This document shows, piece by piece, positions 40,575-49,184 of a DNA stretch of 64,000 nt. Each line of letters begins with the position of its first letter. Positions within the stretch are counted from its first letter, which is position 1. The position numbers were made by a program, and so were the translations under genes. Source of the stretch: Kitasatospora sp. MAA4 (GTDB taxonomy: Bacteria; Actinomycetota; Actinomycetes; Streptomycetales; Streptomycetaceae); NCBI RefSeq assembly GCF_029893355.1, contig NZ_JARZAI010000015.1:1-64000 (forward strand), given 5' to 3'. Below the pieces are notes generated by a model that was not told where the DNA came from, did not search any database, and worked only from the letters and a program-made list of their open reading frames with translations.

Positions 40575-41948
40575 CTAACGGCGGGTGTCCGCCACGCAGC
40601 GGCCGCCCTCGTTGCGGTAGGTCCAGCGCGCGCCGTCCGAGACCAGCTCGCGGACGGCGCCGAGGAAGCGCTCCAGGTGCTCCTCGGGGGTGCCGGCACC
40701 GAAGCTGATCCGGATCGCGTTCAGGCTGCGCTCCCCCGGCAGCGAGGCGTCGGGGGCGCCGCAGCTGGAGGCCGGCGCCGGGGCGTCGCCGGCGAGCAGG
40801 GTGCGGACCAGCGGGTGCGCGCAGAACAGTCCGTCGCGCACCCCGATGCCGTACTCGGCCGACAGCGCGGCCGAGAAGTGCGAGCTGTTCCAGCCCTGCA
40901 CCACGAACGAGAGCACGCCCACCTGCGCAGCCGCGCCGCCGAACAGGCTGAGCACGGTGACCTCCGGGATCTCGGCCAGTCCGGCCTTGAGCCGGGCGAG
41001 CAGCTGCTCCTCACGCGCCTGAAGGCTGTCGAAGCCGGCCTCGGTCAGCGCCCGGCAGGCGGAGGCGATCGCGTACGCGCCGATCACGTTGGGCGAGCCG
41101 GCCTCGTGCCGGGCCGGGCCCTGGTGCCACTCGACGGCCACCGAACCGTCCTCCTGGCGGGCCACCGTCCGGCTCGCGCCGCCGCCGGCCAGGTACGGCT
41201 CGGCCGCCTCCAGCCAGTCCGAGCGCCCGGCCAGCACGCCGGCGCCGAACGGCGCGTACAGCTTGTGCCCGGAGAAGGCGACCCAGTCGACGTCCAGCTC
41301 GCGCACCGAGACCCGGTGGTGCGGGGCGAGCTGCGCGGCGTCCAGCACCACCCGGGCGCCGTGCCGGTGCGCCACCTCGGTCAGCTCGGCGACCGGCCAC
41401 AGCTCGCCGGTGACGTTGGAGGCGCCGGTGACACAGAAGAGCCGGTGCTCGGCGGGCTGCGCGGCAAGCGCCGCGTCCAGGGCGGCGACGGCCTCGGCGT
41501 GCGAGCGCGGCGCGGGCAGGAAGCTGACCTCCAGGCCCTGGCGGCGCCAGGGCAGCAGCGAGGCGTGGTGCTCGGTCTCGAAGGCGAAGACCCGGGTGCC
41601 GGCGGGGACCACGGCGGCCAGCAGGTTCAGCGAGTCGGTGGTGGCGCGGGTGAAGACCAGCTGGTCGCCGTCGCGCAGGTCCAGGAACTCCTCGACGGTG
41701 CGCCGGCTCTGCTCGAAGAGGTCGGTGGACAGCTGCGAGAGGTAGCCGGCGCCGCGGTGCACGCTGCCGTAGTACGGGGCGTACGCGGCGACGTCGTCCC
41801 AGACCCGCTGCAGGGCCGGGGCGCTGGCGGCGTAGTCGAGCGCGGCGTAGGTGACCTTCTCGCCGCCGACCAGCGGGACCTCGACGGCGGAGCCGAGCAC
41901 GGCGAGCGGGGCGCAGACAGCGGTGTCGAGAGAGGTGTCGAGAGACAT
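40575..41948 (-). CDS. Class V aminotransferase / cysteine desulfurase-like enzyme
   Basis: A 457-residue PLP enzyme. ATG lies nine bases after AGGAGGAG; the longer open frame runs back into the riboswitch and is rejected. PLP-fold blocks are LDYAASAPAL, FTRATTDSLN, ETEHHASLLPW, GASNVTGELWPV, DAAQLAPH and the Schiff-base Lys in FSGHKLYAPFG. A Cys-containing C-terminal loop (PAPASSCGAPDAS) is near where SufS-type enzymes keep the nucleophile, but not identical. The SAM-IV-type riboswitch upstream ties it to methionine/cysteine sulfur metabolism; the exact reaction is not known. Confidence 0.85.
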   Translation of the reverse strand: MSLDTSLDTAVCAPLAVLGSAVEVPLVGGEKVTYAALDYAASAPALQRVWDDVAAYAPYYGSVHRGAGYLSQLSTDLFEQSRRTVEEFLDLRDGDQLVFTRATTDSLNLLAAVVPAGTRVFAFETEHHASLLPWRRQGLEVSFLPAPRSHAEAVAALDAALAAQPAEHRLFCVTGASNVTGELWPVAELTEVAHRHGARVVLDAAQLAPHHRVSVRELDVDWVAFSGHKLYAPFGAGVLAGRSDWLEAAEPYLAGGGASRTVARQEDGSVAVEWHQGPARHEAGSPNVIGAYAIASACRALTEAGFDSLQAREEQLLARLKAGLAEIPEVTVLSLFGGAAAQVGVLSFVVQGWNSSHFSAALSAEYGIGVRDGLFCAHPLVRTLLAGDAPAPASSCGAPDASLPGERSLNAIRISFGAGTPEEHLERFLGAVRELVSDGARWTYRNEGGRCVADTRR

Positions 41949-41995
41949 GGGGATGCACTCCTCCTGGGGTCTGGACCCCGGGGAGTGGATACACC

Positions 41996-42118
41996 GGTGG
42001 TCCGCGCTTGCCACACGGACCTGTCGCCGTCTGGCCTGGTCTTCACCCAGGGCACCCCGCCACGGACGGAGGGTTGCCGGACAGCAAGCTGGGGCTAGTC
42101 GCGCTGTCACTCATGACC
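41996..42118 (-). ncRNA. SAM-IV riboswitch
   Basis: The minus-strand leader reads GGTCATGAGTGACAGCG, then AGCCCCAGCTTGCTGTCCGG, CAACCCTCC, GGCGGGGTGCCCTGGGTGAA, GACCAGGC and, at the 3' end, GGCAAGCGCGGACC. This is the block order of the SAM-IV class, including the 3' pseudoknot strand, rather than SAM-I. It starts 2 bp after a promoter and precedes the class V PLP enzyme. A GGGGTCTGGACCCC hairpin (about 41967-41980) near the ribosome site may be the expression platform. Predicted effect: repression when SAM is plentiful. Confidence 0.88.
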
Positions 42119-42126
42119 TGACGAAG

Positions 42127-42155
42127 ACTTTAGCCAGCGACCGAAGGATGGTCAA
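42127..42155 (-). promoter_or_regulatory. Promoter of the SAM-IV-controlled gene
   Basis: On the minus strand: TTGACC (-35, 42150-42155), 17-bp spacer, TAAAGT (-10, 42127-42132). The predicted start near 42120 coincides with the first riboswitch base. One of the best promoter matches in the window. Confidence 0.7.
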
Positions 42156-42181
42156 ACACTGTTCCACCATCCGGACAGCAG

Positions 42182-42214
42182 TGAGACCCGCAGGTCAGCG
42201 CCCTGCGGGTCTCA
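42182..42214 (-). terminator. Terminator of trpD
   Basis: A 13-bp perfect stem (TGAGACCCGCAGG and complement) with a 7-base loop, 29 bp after the trpD stop. It lies between trpD and the promoter of the SAM-IV-controlled gene. Confidence 0.75.
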
Positions 42215-42243
42215 ACTCGCGCGGAGTGCGGAGTGCGGAGGGG

Positions 42244-43320
42244 TCAGGCTCGCGCGGTCGCCTCGGCCCAGCTCTTCAGGGTGGCCTGCGCCGCCCCGGA
42301 GTCGATGGCGGCCGTGGTGCGCACCATGGCGGCCGCGAGCTGCTCGGTCAGCGGAGCCCCGGTCAGGTCCAGCGCCACCAGCGCGGCCGCGGAGTTCAGC
42401 ACCACGGCGTCGCGCACCGGACCGCGCTGCCCGGCCAGCACCCGGCGGGCGACGTCCGCGTTGTACTCGGCGTCCGCGCCGCGCAGGCTCTCCACCCCGG
42501 CCAACTCGATGCCCACCTCACGCGGGTCGAAGACGGTCTCGGCCACCTCGCCGCCGCGCACGATCCACACCCGCGAGGTGGTGCAGACGGTCAGCTCGTC
42601 CAGGCCGTCGTCACCGCGGAACACCAGCGCGTTGGAACCGCGCCGGGCCAGCACCCCGGCGATCAGGCCGGAGAGCCGGGTGTCGAAGCAGCCGACCGCG
42701 TGCGCGGTCACCCGGGCCGGGTTGGTCAGCGGGCCGAGGATGTTGAAGGCGGTCGGCACCCCGAGGTCGCGGCGCGCGGGAGCGGCGTGCCGCATCGCGG
42801 GGTGGAACTTCGCCGCGAAGCAGAAGGTGAGACCGACCTCCTCGGCAACCTCGGCCACCCGTCGGGCGCTGAGGTCCAGCCGGATGCCGAGGCGCTCCAG
42901 GACGTCCGAGGAGCCGCTGGACGAGGAGGCCGCCCGGTTGCCGTGCTTGACCACCTTGGCGCCGGCCGCGGCCGCGACGATCGCCGACATGGTCGAGATG
43001 TTGACGGTCTTCGCCCGGTCGCCGCCGGTCCCCACGATGTCGACCGCCGGGCCGGGGATGTGCAGCGGCTCGGCGTGCGCGTACATCGCCTCGACCAGCC
43101 CGGCGATCTCGTCGACGGTCTCGCCCTTGGCCCGCAGCGCGACCACGAACCCGGCCACCTGCGCGGGGCTCGCCTCGCCGCTCATGATCCGGTCCATCGC
43201 CCAGGCGGCGTCCGCCTGGGCGAGGTTGCCGCCGTTCAGCAGCGTGCTCAGGACGTCCGGCCAGGTGTGGACCACCTGCACGGGGTCCTTGCCGCCGTTC
43301 GCAGGGTTCACATTCACCAT
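42244..43320 (-). CDS. trpD: Anthranilate phosphoribosyltransferase
   Basis: A 358-residue enzyme of tryptophan synthesis that transfers phosphoribose from PRPP to anthranilate. Blocks are DIVGTGGDRAKTVNISTMSA (PRPP loop), KHGNRAASSSSGSSDVLE, FNILGPLTNPA and FRGDDGLDELT. ATG follows GGAG. It stands alone, away from other trp genes, as in many actinobacteria; the mycobacterial trpD (Rv2192c) likewise neighbours ctaE. No Trp-codon leader is seen before it. Confidence 0.95.
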   Translation of the reverse strand: MVNVNPANGGKDPVQVVHTWPDVLSTLLNGGNLAQADAAWAMDRIMSGEASPAQVAGFVVALRAKGETVDEIAGLVEAMYAHAEPLHIPGPAVDIVGTGGDRAKTVNISTMSAIVAAAAGAKVVKHGNRAASSSSGSSDVLERLGIRLDLSARRVAEVAEEVGLTFCFAAKFHPAMRHAAPARRDLGVPTAFNILGPLTNPARVTAHAVGCFDTRLSGLIAGVLARRGSNALVFRGDDGLDELTVCTTSRVWIVRGGEVAETVFDPREVGIELAGVESLRGADAEYNADVARRVLAGQRGPVRDAVVLNSAAALVALDLTGAPLTEQLAAAMVRTTAAIDSGAAQATLKSWAEATARA

Positions 43321-43463
43321 GGCTGACTCCAGCTCGCATCCGAGGTGCTCGAAAAGGATGCCGCCAGCCTATCGAGCGGGGCAGCCGACGGGGCCGCCGC
43401 CGGGTCGACGGCGGCTCCGTCTCTCCTGGTGAGACATCTCGCGCGCAGCTGGGTCGGCGAGCG

Positions 43464-43886
43464 TCAGCTGGAGAGACTCCGGGCGCCGAGCCGGGCCCGC
43501 AGCAGCGTCGCGGCGGCGTCGGCCAGCGCCACCGGATCCACCGGGTGGGAGATCGCCGCGTCCGCCCGGCTCCAGGCGGCGAGCCAGGAGTCCTGCGGGC
43601 GGCCGATCAGCACCAGCACGGGCGGGCAGCCGTAGATCTCGTCCTTGACCTGGCGGGCCAGACCGAGGCCGCCGGCCGGGACGGCCTCGCCGTCCAGGAC
43701 GCAGAGGTCCACGCCCCCCTTCTCCAGTGCACGCAGCACCGCGGGGGTGGTGGCGCACTCCAGGTAGGCCAGCTCCGGCAGGTCGGCGGCGGGCCGCCGG
43801 CCGAGCGCGGTGATGACCTGCTCACGGGTGTTGCGATCGTCGCTGTAGACGAGAACGGTCAGCTTCTCGTCGCTGGTGTGCGTCAT
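43464..43886 (-). CDS. Orphan CheY-like receiver protein
   Basis: A 140-residue single receiver domain. SDDRN supplies the acidic pair and LCVLDGEAVPAGG the probable phospho-acceptor Asp (about residue 66). At the position of the conserved Lys the sequence is SHPVDP, with His instead of Lys, so signalling may be atypical or phosphorylation-independent. There is no output domain and no kinase nearby. ATG preceded by GGGAGCAGGG. Upstream is the long spacer before ctaE. Confidence 0.82.
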   Translation of the reverse strand: MTHTSDEKLTVLVYSDDRNTREQVITALGRRPAADLPELAYLECATTPAVLRALEKGGVDLCVLDGEAVPAGGLGLARQVKDEIYGCPPVLVLIGRPQDSWLAAWSRADAAISHPVDPVALADAAATLLRARLGARSLSS

Positions 43887-44317
43887 GGGCCCTGCTCCCG
43901 GGTGCTCAGAAAAAGGTGCCTCGCTATAAAGGTCGCGTCACGGATGTGATCCGCACCACGTCCACCACTCCCGGATGCTACTCCGCATCACCCGCCCCGG
44001 TGAGCGTCCCGCGTGATCTCCTGCGGACCGGCTGCGGACCGGCGTCACCCAACCGGGCGAACGGCCGTCACCCCCGCCCCCACAGATCACCCGAACGGCC
44101 CACGCGCTACCTCCTCACGGCCTCCCCGAGCGTCAGGACACGCAGGGCGAAGGGGTGGTCCAGCCGGACGAACCGTCAGAAAAGTCGCATCGGACGACGA
44201 ATCTCATCCGCCCCGCACAGCTCGCCGCGTCCCGGGCGACCCGGACACGGCCATCCGGGCATACCGCACGCACCGGACACTCCGAGGGACACCCCCCGAC
44301 GTGAAGACGGAATAAGG
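43887..44317. other. Gene-free spacer upstream of ctaE
   Basis: About 430 bp separate the orphan receiver (leftward) from ctaE (rightward). No ORF here has streptomycete codon bias. A leftward -10-like TATAGC is near 43925. The rest is C-rich with no hairpin I would name, apart from the palindrome at the ctaE start listed separately. It should contain the ctaE-qcr promoter and its controls. Confidence 0.5.
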
Positions 44318-44336
44318 GACCGACATAATGTCGGTC
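44318..44336. promoter_or_regulatory. 19-bp perfect palindrome over the ctaE start codon
   Basis: GACCGACATAATGTCGGTC is a 9-1-9 perfect inverted repeat. The ATG of ctaE (44328-44330) is inside it, and the ribosome site AAGGGA touches its left edge. It can act as an operator or as an mRNA hairpin (8 bp, loop UAA) that masks the start codon. Confidence 0.55.
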
Positions 44337-44948
44337 GTGGCGACAGCAACAGCAACAGAAACCGGGCACGCACATGGATCGGTCAACCGACCGAACATGA
44401 CCAGCGTCGGAACCATCGTCTGGCTGAGTTCCGAGCTGATGTTCTTCGCGGCCCTCTTCGCGATGTACTTCACGGCTCGCTCCGTGAAGGGACCAGACTT
44501 CTGGGCCGAGAAGGCACATGCCCTCAACGTCCCCTTCTCCTCCGTGAACACCACGATCCTGGTGCTCTCCTCGCTCACCTGCCAGCTCGGCGTCTTCGCC
44601 GCCGAGCGCGGTGACGTGAAGAAGCTCCGCTCGTGGTTCTCGCTCACCTTCGTGATGGGTGCGATCTTCATCGGCGGTCAGATCTACGAGTACACCTCCC
44701 TGGTGAAGAAGGACGGCCTGTCGCTGTCCTCCGACCCGTACGGCTCGGTGTTCTACCTGACCACCGGCTTCCACGGGATGCATGTGACGGGCGGTCTGAT
44801 CGCCTTCCTGCTGGTCCTGGGACGGACCTACGCAGCCAAGCGGTTCACGCACGAGCAGGCCACTGCGGCGATCGTCGTGTCGTACTACTGGCACTTCGTC
44901 GACGTGGTCTGGATCGGCCTGTTCGCGACCATCTACCTGATCAAGTAG
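44328..44948 (+). CDS. ctaE: Cytochrome c oxidase subunit III
   Basis: A 206-residue membrane subunit of the aa3 oxidase with five hydrophobic helices. It begins SVVATATATETGHAHGSVNR like other streptomycete CtaE proteins, and has WLSSELMFFAALFAMYF and YWHFVDVVWIGLF. First gene of ctaE-qcrC-qcrA-qcrB. ATG is 8 nt after AAGGGA and is buried in a palindrome. The ACA-GCA repeats after the start give the low-complexity ATATA. Confidence 0.95.
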   Translation: MSVVATATATETGHAHGSVNRPNMTSVGTIVWLSSELMFFAALFAMYFTARSVKGPDFWAEKAHALNVPFSSVNTTILVLSSLTCQLGVFAAERGDVKKLRSWFSLTFVMGAIFIGGQIYEYTSLVKKDGLSLSSDPYGSVFYLTTGFHGMHVTGGLIAFLLVLGRTYAAKRFTHEQATAAIVVSYYWHFVDVVWIGLFATIYLIK

Positions 44949-45088
44949 CCGATCAGGTCGCTGGCCGCCGGCCGGACCCGCTGCCCTCACCGGCTACGGG
45001 TCCTTCTGTCCGTGCCGATGCCCTGCCGACGCCGACCGCGCGCCGGGCCCACCACCAGCCGACCAGATCCTGACACCGGGGTTATTCC

Positions 45089-45898
45089 GTGAAAAAGCTC
45101 TCCGCACGACGGCGCCACCCACTGGCGGCGCTGGTCGTTCTACTCTTCGCCCTGGCGATCACCGGGGGGGCTTACGCTGCGTTCGCGCCCGCCGAGAAGG
45201 CACAGGCCGACAGCTCCGCTCAGTCGCTCGCGATCGACGAGGGCAAGCGGCTCTTCGCCGTGGGCTGCTCCTCCTGCCACGGCCTCAACGGCGAAGGCAG
45301 CGCTGACGGTCCGAGTCTGGTGGGCGTCGGTTCCGCCGCGGTCGACTTCCAGGTCGGCACCGGCCGGATGCCGGCCCAGCAGCCCGGCGCTCAGATCCCG
45401 AAGAAGAAGAACATCTACTCGCAGTCGGACATCGACCAGATGGCCGCCTTCGTCGCCTCGCTGGGCCCGGGCCCGGTGACGCCGACCTCGGAGCAGTACA
45501 CCTCCACGGAGACGGACGCCATCTCCAAGGGCGGCGACCTGTTCCGCACCAACTGCGCGCAGTGCCACAACTTCGCCGGTGCGGGTGGCGCCCTGACGCA
45601 GGGTAAGTACGCCCCCTCGCTGGAGGGTGTCAGCGCCAAGCACATCTTCGAGGCGATGCAGACCGGCCCGCAGAGCATGCCGGCCTTCCCGGAGAGCACC
45701 ATGCCGGAGAAGCAGAAGCAGGAGATCGTGGCGTTCGTCCGCTACCAGGCGAACGAGGCCCCCAACCCCGGTGGTCTGACCCTCGGCAGTCTCGGTCCGG
45801 TGACCGAGGGCCTGTTCGGGTGGATCTTCGGTCTCGGCGTTCTCATCGCGGTCGCGATCTGGGTCGCTGCCCACACCACCAAGGCCAAGAAGTCATGA
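45089..45898 (+). CDS. qcrC: Dihaem cytochrome c subunit of the bc1 complex
   Basis: A 269-residue protein with an N-terminal signal-anchor (about 13-32), two c-type haem sites, CSSCH (Cys60, Cys63, His64) and CAQCH (Cys156, Cys159, His160), and a C-terminal membrane helix. It replaces a separate soluble cytochrome c and passes electrons straight to CtaC in the actinobacterial bc1-aa3 supercomplex. GTG start with only a weak GGGG ribosome site. Its stop overlaps qcrA by 4 nt. Confidence 0.96.
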   Translation: MKKLSARRRHPLAALVVLLFALAITGGAYAAFAPAEKAQADSSAQSLAIDEGKRLFAVGCSSCHGLNGEGSADGPSLVGVGSAAVDFQVGTGRMPAQQPGAQIPKKKNIYSQSDIDQMAAFVASLGPGPVTPTSEQYTSTETDAISKGGDLFRTNCAQCHNFAGAGGALTQGKYAPSLEGVSAKHIFEAMQTGPQSMPAFPESTMPEKQKQEIVAFVRYQANEAPNPGGLTLGSLGPVTEGLFGWIFGLGVLIAVAIWVAAHTTKAKKS

Positions 45899-46992
45899 GC
45901 CACGACAACATCTCAGATGACAAGCTGCCGGAGGCTCACGCGGCCTCCGAAGGGCACGGCCTCCCCGCCGTAGCCGACGACCCGTTCGCGGACCCGGGCC
46001 TGCCGGCCCACGAGCCGCGGCGCACCGACATCGACGAGCGGGCCGCCAAGCGGGCCGAGCGCCAGGTGTCGCTGATGTTCGTCACCTCCATGCTGGCGAC
46101 CGTCGGCTTCATCGCCTCGTACGTGGCGATCAAGCCCGACAAGCTGGTCTACATCTTCCCGCTCGGTCACGTCAGCGCGCTGAACTTCGCGCTGGGCATG
46201 ACGCTCGCGGTGGCGCTCTTCTGCATCGGCGCGGGCGCGGTCCACTGGGCCCGCACCCTGATGTCGGACGTCGAGATGCCGGCCGAGCGTCACCCGATCG
46301 AGGCTGACGACGAGGTCCGCGCGGACGTCATCCAGCAGTTCAAGACCGGTGCTGCGGAGTCCGGCTTCGGCCGCCGCAAGATGATCCGCAACACCATGAT
46401 CGGCTCGATGGCCATGGTGCCGCTCGCCGGTGTCGTGCTGCTGCGCGACCTCGGCCCGCTGCCGGAGAAGAAGCTCGACCACACCGGTTGGATCGAGGCC
46501 ACCCCCGCGGCGCCGATCCGGCTCGTCAACATGAACACCGACGAGCCGATGAAGGCCGAGGACATCGCCGTCGGTTCGCTGACGTTCGCCAAGCCGGGCC
46601 CCTCGGCCAGCCGTCCGAACGGTCTGCAGGACTCCGACGAGGACTTCCAGCAGGCGATCGCCAAGGACGCGCTGATGCTGATCCGCATCCAGCCCGAGGA
46701 CCTCAAGGACGAGAAGTCCAAGAACCTGGGCTTCGAGGGCGTGCTCGCCTACTCGAAGATCTGCACGCACGTCGGCTGCCCGATCAGCCTCTACGAGCAG
46801 CAGACCCACCACGCGCTCTGCCCCTGCCACCAGTCGACCTTCGACCTGTCGGACGGCGCTCGCGTCATCTTCGGCCCGGCCGGCCACCCGCTGCCGCAGC
46901 TGAAGATCACTACTGACACCGAGGGCTACCTGGTGGCCACGCAGGACTTCACCGTGCCCGTGGGCCCGAGCTTCTGGGAGCGCAGCGCATGA
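45895..46992 (+). CDS. qcrA: Rieske iron-sulfur subunit of the bc1 complex
   Basis: A 365-residue protein with three N-terminal membrane helices (about 57-190), the actinobacterial three-helix type, and a C-terminal Rieske domain. The 2Fe-2S ligands are Cys290 and His292 in CTHVGC and Cys309 and His312 in CPCHQS, with Cys295 and Cys311 able to form the disulfide. ATG overlaps the qcrC stop (ATGA), and its own stop overlaps qcrB the same way. Takes electrons from menaquinol. Confidence 0.96.
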   Translation: MSHDNISDDKLPEAHAASEGHGLPAVADDPFADPGLPAHEPRRTDIDERAAKRAERQVSLMFVTSMLATVGFIASYVAIKPDKLVYIFPLGHVSALNFALGMTLAVALFCIGAGAVHWARTLMSDVEMPAERHPIEADDEVRADVIQQFKTGAAESGFGRRKMIRNTMIGSMAMVPLAGVVLLRDLGPLPEKKLDHTGWIEATPAAPIRLVNMNTDEPMKAEDIAVGSLTFAKPGPSASRPNGLQDSDEDFQQAIAKDALMLIRIQPEDLKDEKSKNLGFEGVLAYSKICTHVGCPISLYEQQTHHALCPCHQSTFDLSDGARVIFGPAGHPLPQLKITTDTEGYLVATQDFTVPVGPSFWERSA

Positions 46993-48644
46993 GTTCCTCG
47001 CCCAGCACCACGCCGCCGGCCGCCCCGGCCAGCACCCGTGCCAAGCCCGCCAACAAGGGCGAGGCCGCGGCCGACTACCTGGACGGCCGGCTCGGGATCT
47101 ACTCCCTGGCCAAGGCCAACCTGCGGAAGATCTTCCCGGACCACTGGTCCTTCATGCTCGGTGAGATCTGCCTCTACACCTTCGTCATCATCATCCTGAC
47201 GGGTGTCTACCTCACCCTGTTCTTCAAGCCCAGCATGGGCGAGGTCGTCTACAACGGCTCGTACGCGCCGCTGGACGGCATCAGGATGTCGGAGGCCTAC
47301 GCCTCCACGCTGAACATCAGCTTCGAGGTCCGCGGTGGCCTGCTGATCCGTCAGATCCACCACTGGGCAGCGATCGTCTTCGTCGCCGCGATGTTCGTGC
47401 ACATGATGCGCGTCTTCTTCACCGGTGCGTTCCGCAAGCCCCGCGAGATCAACTGGGTCTTCGGGTTCCTGCTGCTCTGCCTCGGCTTCTTCGACGGGTT
47501 CATGGGCTACTCGCTCCCCGACGACCTGCTCTCCGGCACCGGTATCCGGTTCATGGAGGGCGCCGTCCTGGCGGTCCCGCTGGTGGGCACCTACATCCAG
47601 ATGTTCCTCTTCGGGGGCGAGTTCCCCGGCACGGACATCATTCCGCGGTTCTTCACGATCCACGTGCTGCTGATCCCCGGCGTCATGCTGGGCCTGCTGG
47701 TGGCCCACCTGATCCTGGTCTTCTACCACAAGCACACCCAGTGGGGCGGCCCGGGCAAGACCGAGAAGAACGTCGTGGGCATGCCGCTCATGCCGGTCTA
47801 CATGGCCAAGGCCGGTGGCTTCTTCTTCCTGGTGTTCGGCATCATCGCGATGATGTCCGCGGTCGCCTCGGTCAACCCGGTCTGGGCGTACGGCCCGTAC
47901 CGGCCCGACCAGGTCTCCACCGACGCGCAGCCCGACTGGTACATGGGCTTCGCCGAGGGTCTGATCCGTGTCATGCCGGGCTGGGAGGTCCGCGCCTGGG
48001 GCCACACCCTGAACCTGGGTGTGTTCATCCCGCTGATGCTCTTCCCGCTGGTGCTGGTCCTGATCGCGGCCTACCCGTTCATCGAGGGCTGGATCATTGG
48101 TGACAAGCGCGAGCACCACATCCTGGACCGCCCGCGCAACGTCCCGGTCCGCACCGGTCTGGGCGCGGCCTGGATCACGCTCTACGTGGTGCTGCTGATC
48201 GGCGGTGGCAACGACCTCATCGCGACCCACTTCCACCTGTCGCTCAACGACATCACGTACTTCGTACGGGTGGGTTCGTTCGTGCTCCCGATCGCGGTCT
48301 TCTACATCACCAAGCGCTGGTGCCTCGGCCTCCAGCGCCGTGACAAGGAGAAGGTGCTGCACGGTCGCGAGACCGGCGTCATCAAGCGCCTGCCGCACGG
48401 TGAGTTCATCGAGGTGCACGCCCAGCTCCCGCAGGGCGCGCTGCACACGCTCACCTCGCACGAGCAGCCCCAGCCGCTGGAGCTGCCGTCCGAGGTCGAC
48501 GAGAACGGTGTCGCCCGCAAGGTCGGCCTGCTGACCAAGACCCGCGCCAAGCTCTCCGAGGGCTACTTCGGCGAGGGTGGCCAGATCCCGAAGCCGACCG
48601 TCGAGGAGCACCAGGAGATCACCAGCGGCCACGGCCACCACTGA
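46989..48644 (+). CDS. qcrB: Cytochrome b subunit of the bc1 complex
   Basis: A 551-residue membrane protein with the cytochrome b core in one chain. The b-haem His pairs are in the helices with IHHWAAIVFVAAMFVHMMRV and FFTIHVLLIPGVMLGLLVAH. The Qo-site PDW appears as DAQPDWYMG. A long hydrophilic C-terminal extension (about 440-551) is characteristic of actinobacteria. Translationally coupled to qcrA. The operon ends at the hairpin 28 bp downstream. Confidence 0.96.
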   Translation: MSSSPSTTPPAAPASTRAKPANKGEAAADYLDGRLGIYSLAKANLRKIFPDHWSFMLGEICLYTFVIIILTGVYLTLFFKPSMGEVVYNGSYAPLDGIRMSEAYASTLNISFEVRGGLLIRQIHHWAAIVFVAAMFVHMMRVFFTGAFRKPREINWVFGFLLLCLGFFDGFMGYSLPDDLLSGTGIRFMEGAVLAVPLVGTYIQMFLFGGEFPGTDIIPRFFTIHVLLIPGVMLGLLVAHLILVFYHKHTQWGGPGKTEKNVVGMPLMPVYMAKAGGFFFLVFGIIAMMSAVASVNPVWAYGPYRPDQVSTDAQPDWYMGFAEGLIRVMPGWEVRAWGHTLNLGVFIPLMLFPLVLVLIAAYPFIEGWIIGDKREHHILDRPRNVPVRTGLGAAWITLYVVLLIGGGNDLIATHFHLSLNDITYFVRVGSFVLPIAVFYITKRWCLGLQRRDKEKVLHGRETGVIKRLPHGEFIEVHAQLPQGALHTLTSHEQPQPLELPSEVDENGVARKVGLLTKTRAKLSEGYFGEGGQIPKPTVEEHQEITSGHGHH

Positions 48645-48671
48645 TCTCCTGAGCTGACCACTCGCCACCTG

Positions 48672-48706
48672 AGGGCCCCCGTCCGGCACTGCCGGGCGGG
48701 GGCCCT
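48672..48706 (+). terminator. Terminator of ctaE-qcrCAB
   Basis: A 15-bp GC-rich stem (AGGGCCCCCGTCCGG against its complement with one G-T pair) and a 5-base loop, starting 28 bp after the qcrB stop. Confidence 0.85.
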
Positions 48707-48785
48707 TGGCGTTCGCACCGGGCCGGATCGCGGGAGAATGTCCCCCGACCCGAACCTTCGCCGACCCACCTAGGAGGCTCCACCC

Positions 48786-49184
48786 GTGCAGCTCAGCATG
48801 GACCACTCCGCCGCCACTCCCCCGTACGAGCAGCTCCGCTCGCAGATCGCCGAGCAGGCCCGAGCCGGCGTGCTGCCGGCCGGGCTGAAGCTGCCCACCG
48901 TCCGGGCGCTGGCCGAGCAGCTCGGCCTGGCCGCCAACACGGTGGCCCGCGCCTACCGGGAGCTGGAGGCGGACGGCGTGGTGGAGACCCACGGCCGGCG
49001 CGGCACCCTGGTCGCCGCCACCGGTGACAGCGCGCACCGCCTGGCGACCACGGCCGCCGTGGAGTTCGCCGAACGCGCCCAGCGGCTGGGCGTCACGCGC
49101 GACGAGGCCCTGGCGGCCGTGAGCGGCGCGCTGGACCTCGTCTACGGGAAGAGCGGGGAGAGCGGGGAGAGCGGGACGGACTGA
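48786..49184 (+). CDS. GntR-family regulator (YtrA type)
   Basis: A 132-residue protein. The GTG start is 8 nt after AGGAGG. The winged helix-turn-helix (PPYEQLRSQIAEQARAG, LPTVRALAEQLGLAANTVAR) is followed by only a short helical tail, as in the YtrA subfamily, which often controls ABC transporters or envelope stress genes. No transporter is nearby. The 3' end carries three 9-bp repeats coding SGE-SGE-SG. Target unknown. Confidence 0.9.
   Translation: MQLSMDHSAATPPYEQLRSQIAEQARAGVLPAGLKLPTVRALAEQLGLAANTVARAYRELEADGVVETHGRRGTLVAATGDSAHRLATTAAVEFAERAQRLGVTRDEALAAVSGALDLVYGKSGESGESGTD

Noticed and set aside
41996..42118. SAM-I (S-box) riboswitch
   Set aside because: Shared core motifs exist, but the block order and the 3' GGCAAGCGCGGACC strand fit SAM-IV better.
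43887..44317. A small gene in the long spacer before ctaE
   Set aside because: Open frames there overlap on both strands, lack G/C third-position bias and have no ribosome site.
49150..49184. Coding tandem repeat at the 3' end of the GntR gene as a phase-variation tract
   Set aside because: The repeat unit is 9 bp, so changes in copy number would not shift the frame; it only lengthens a disordered tail.
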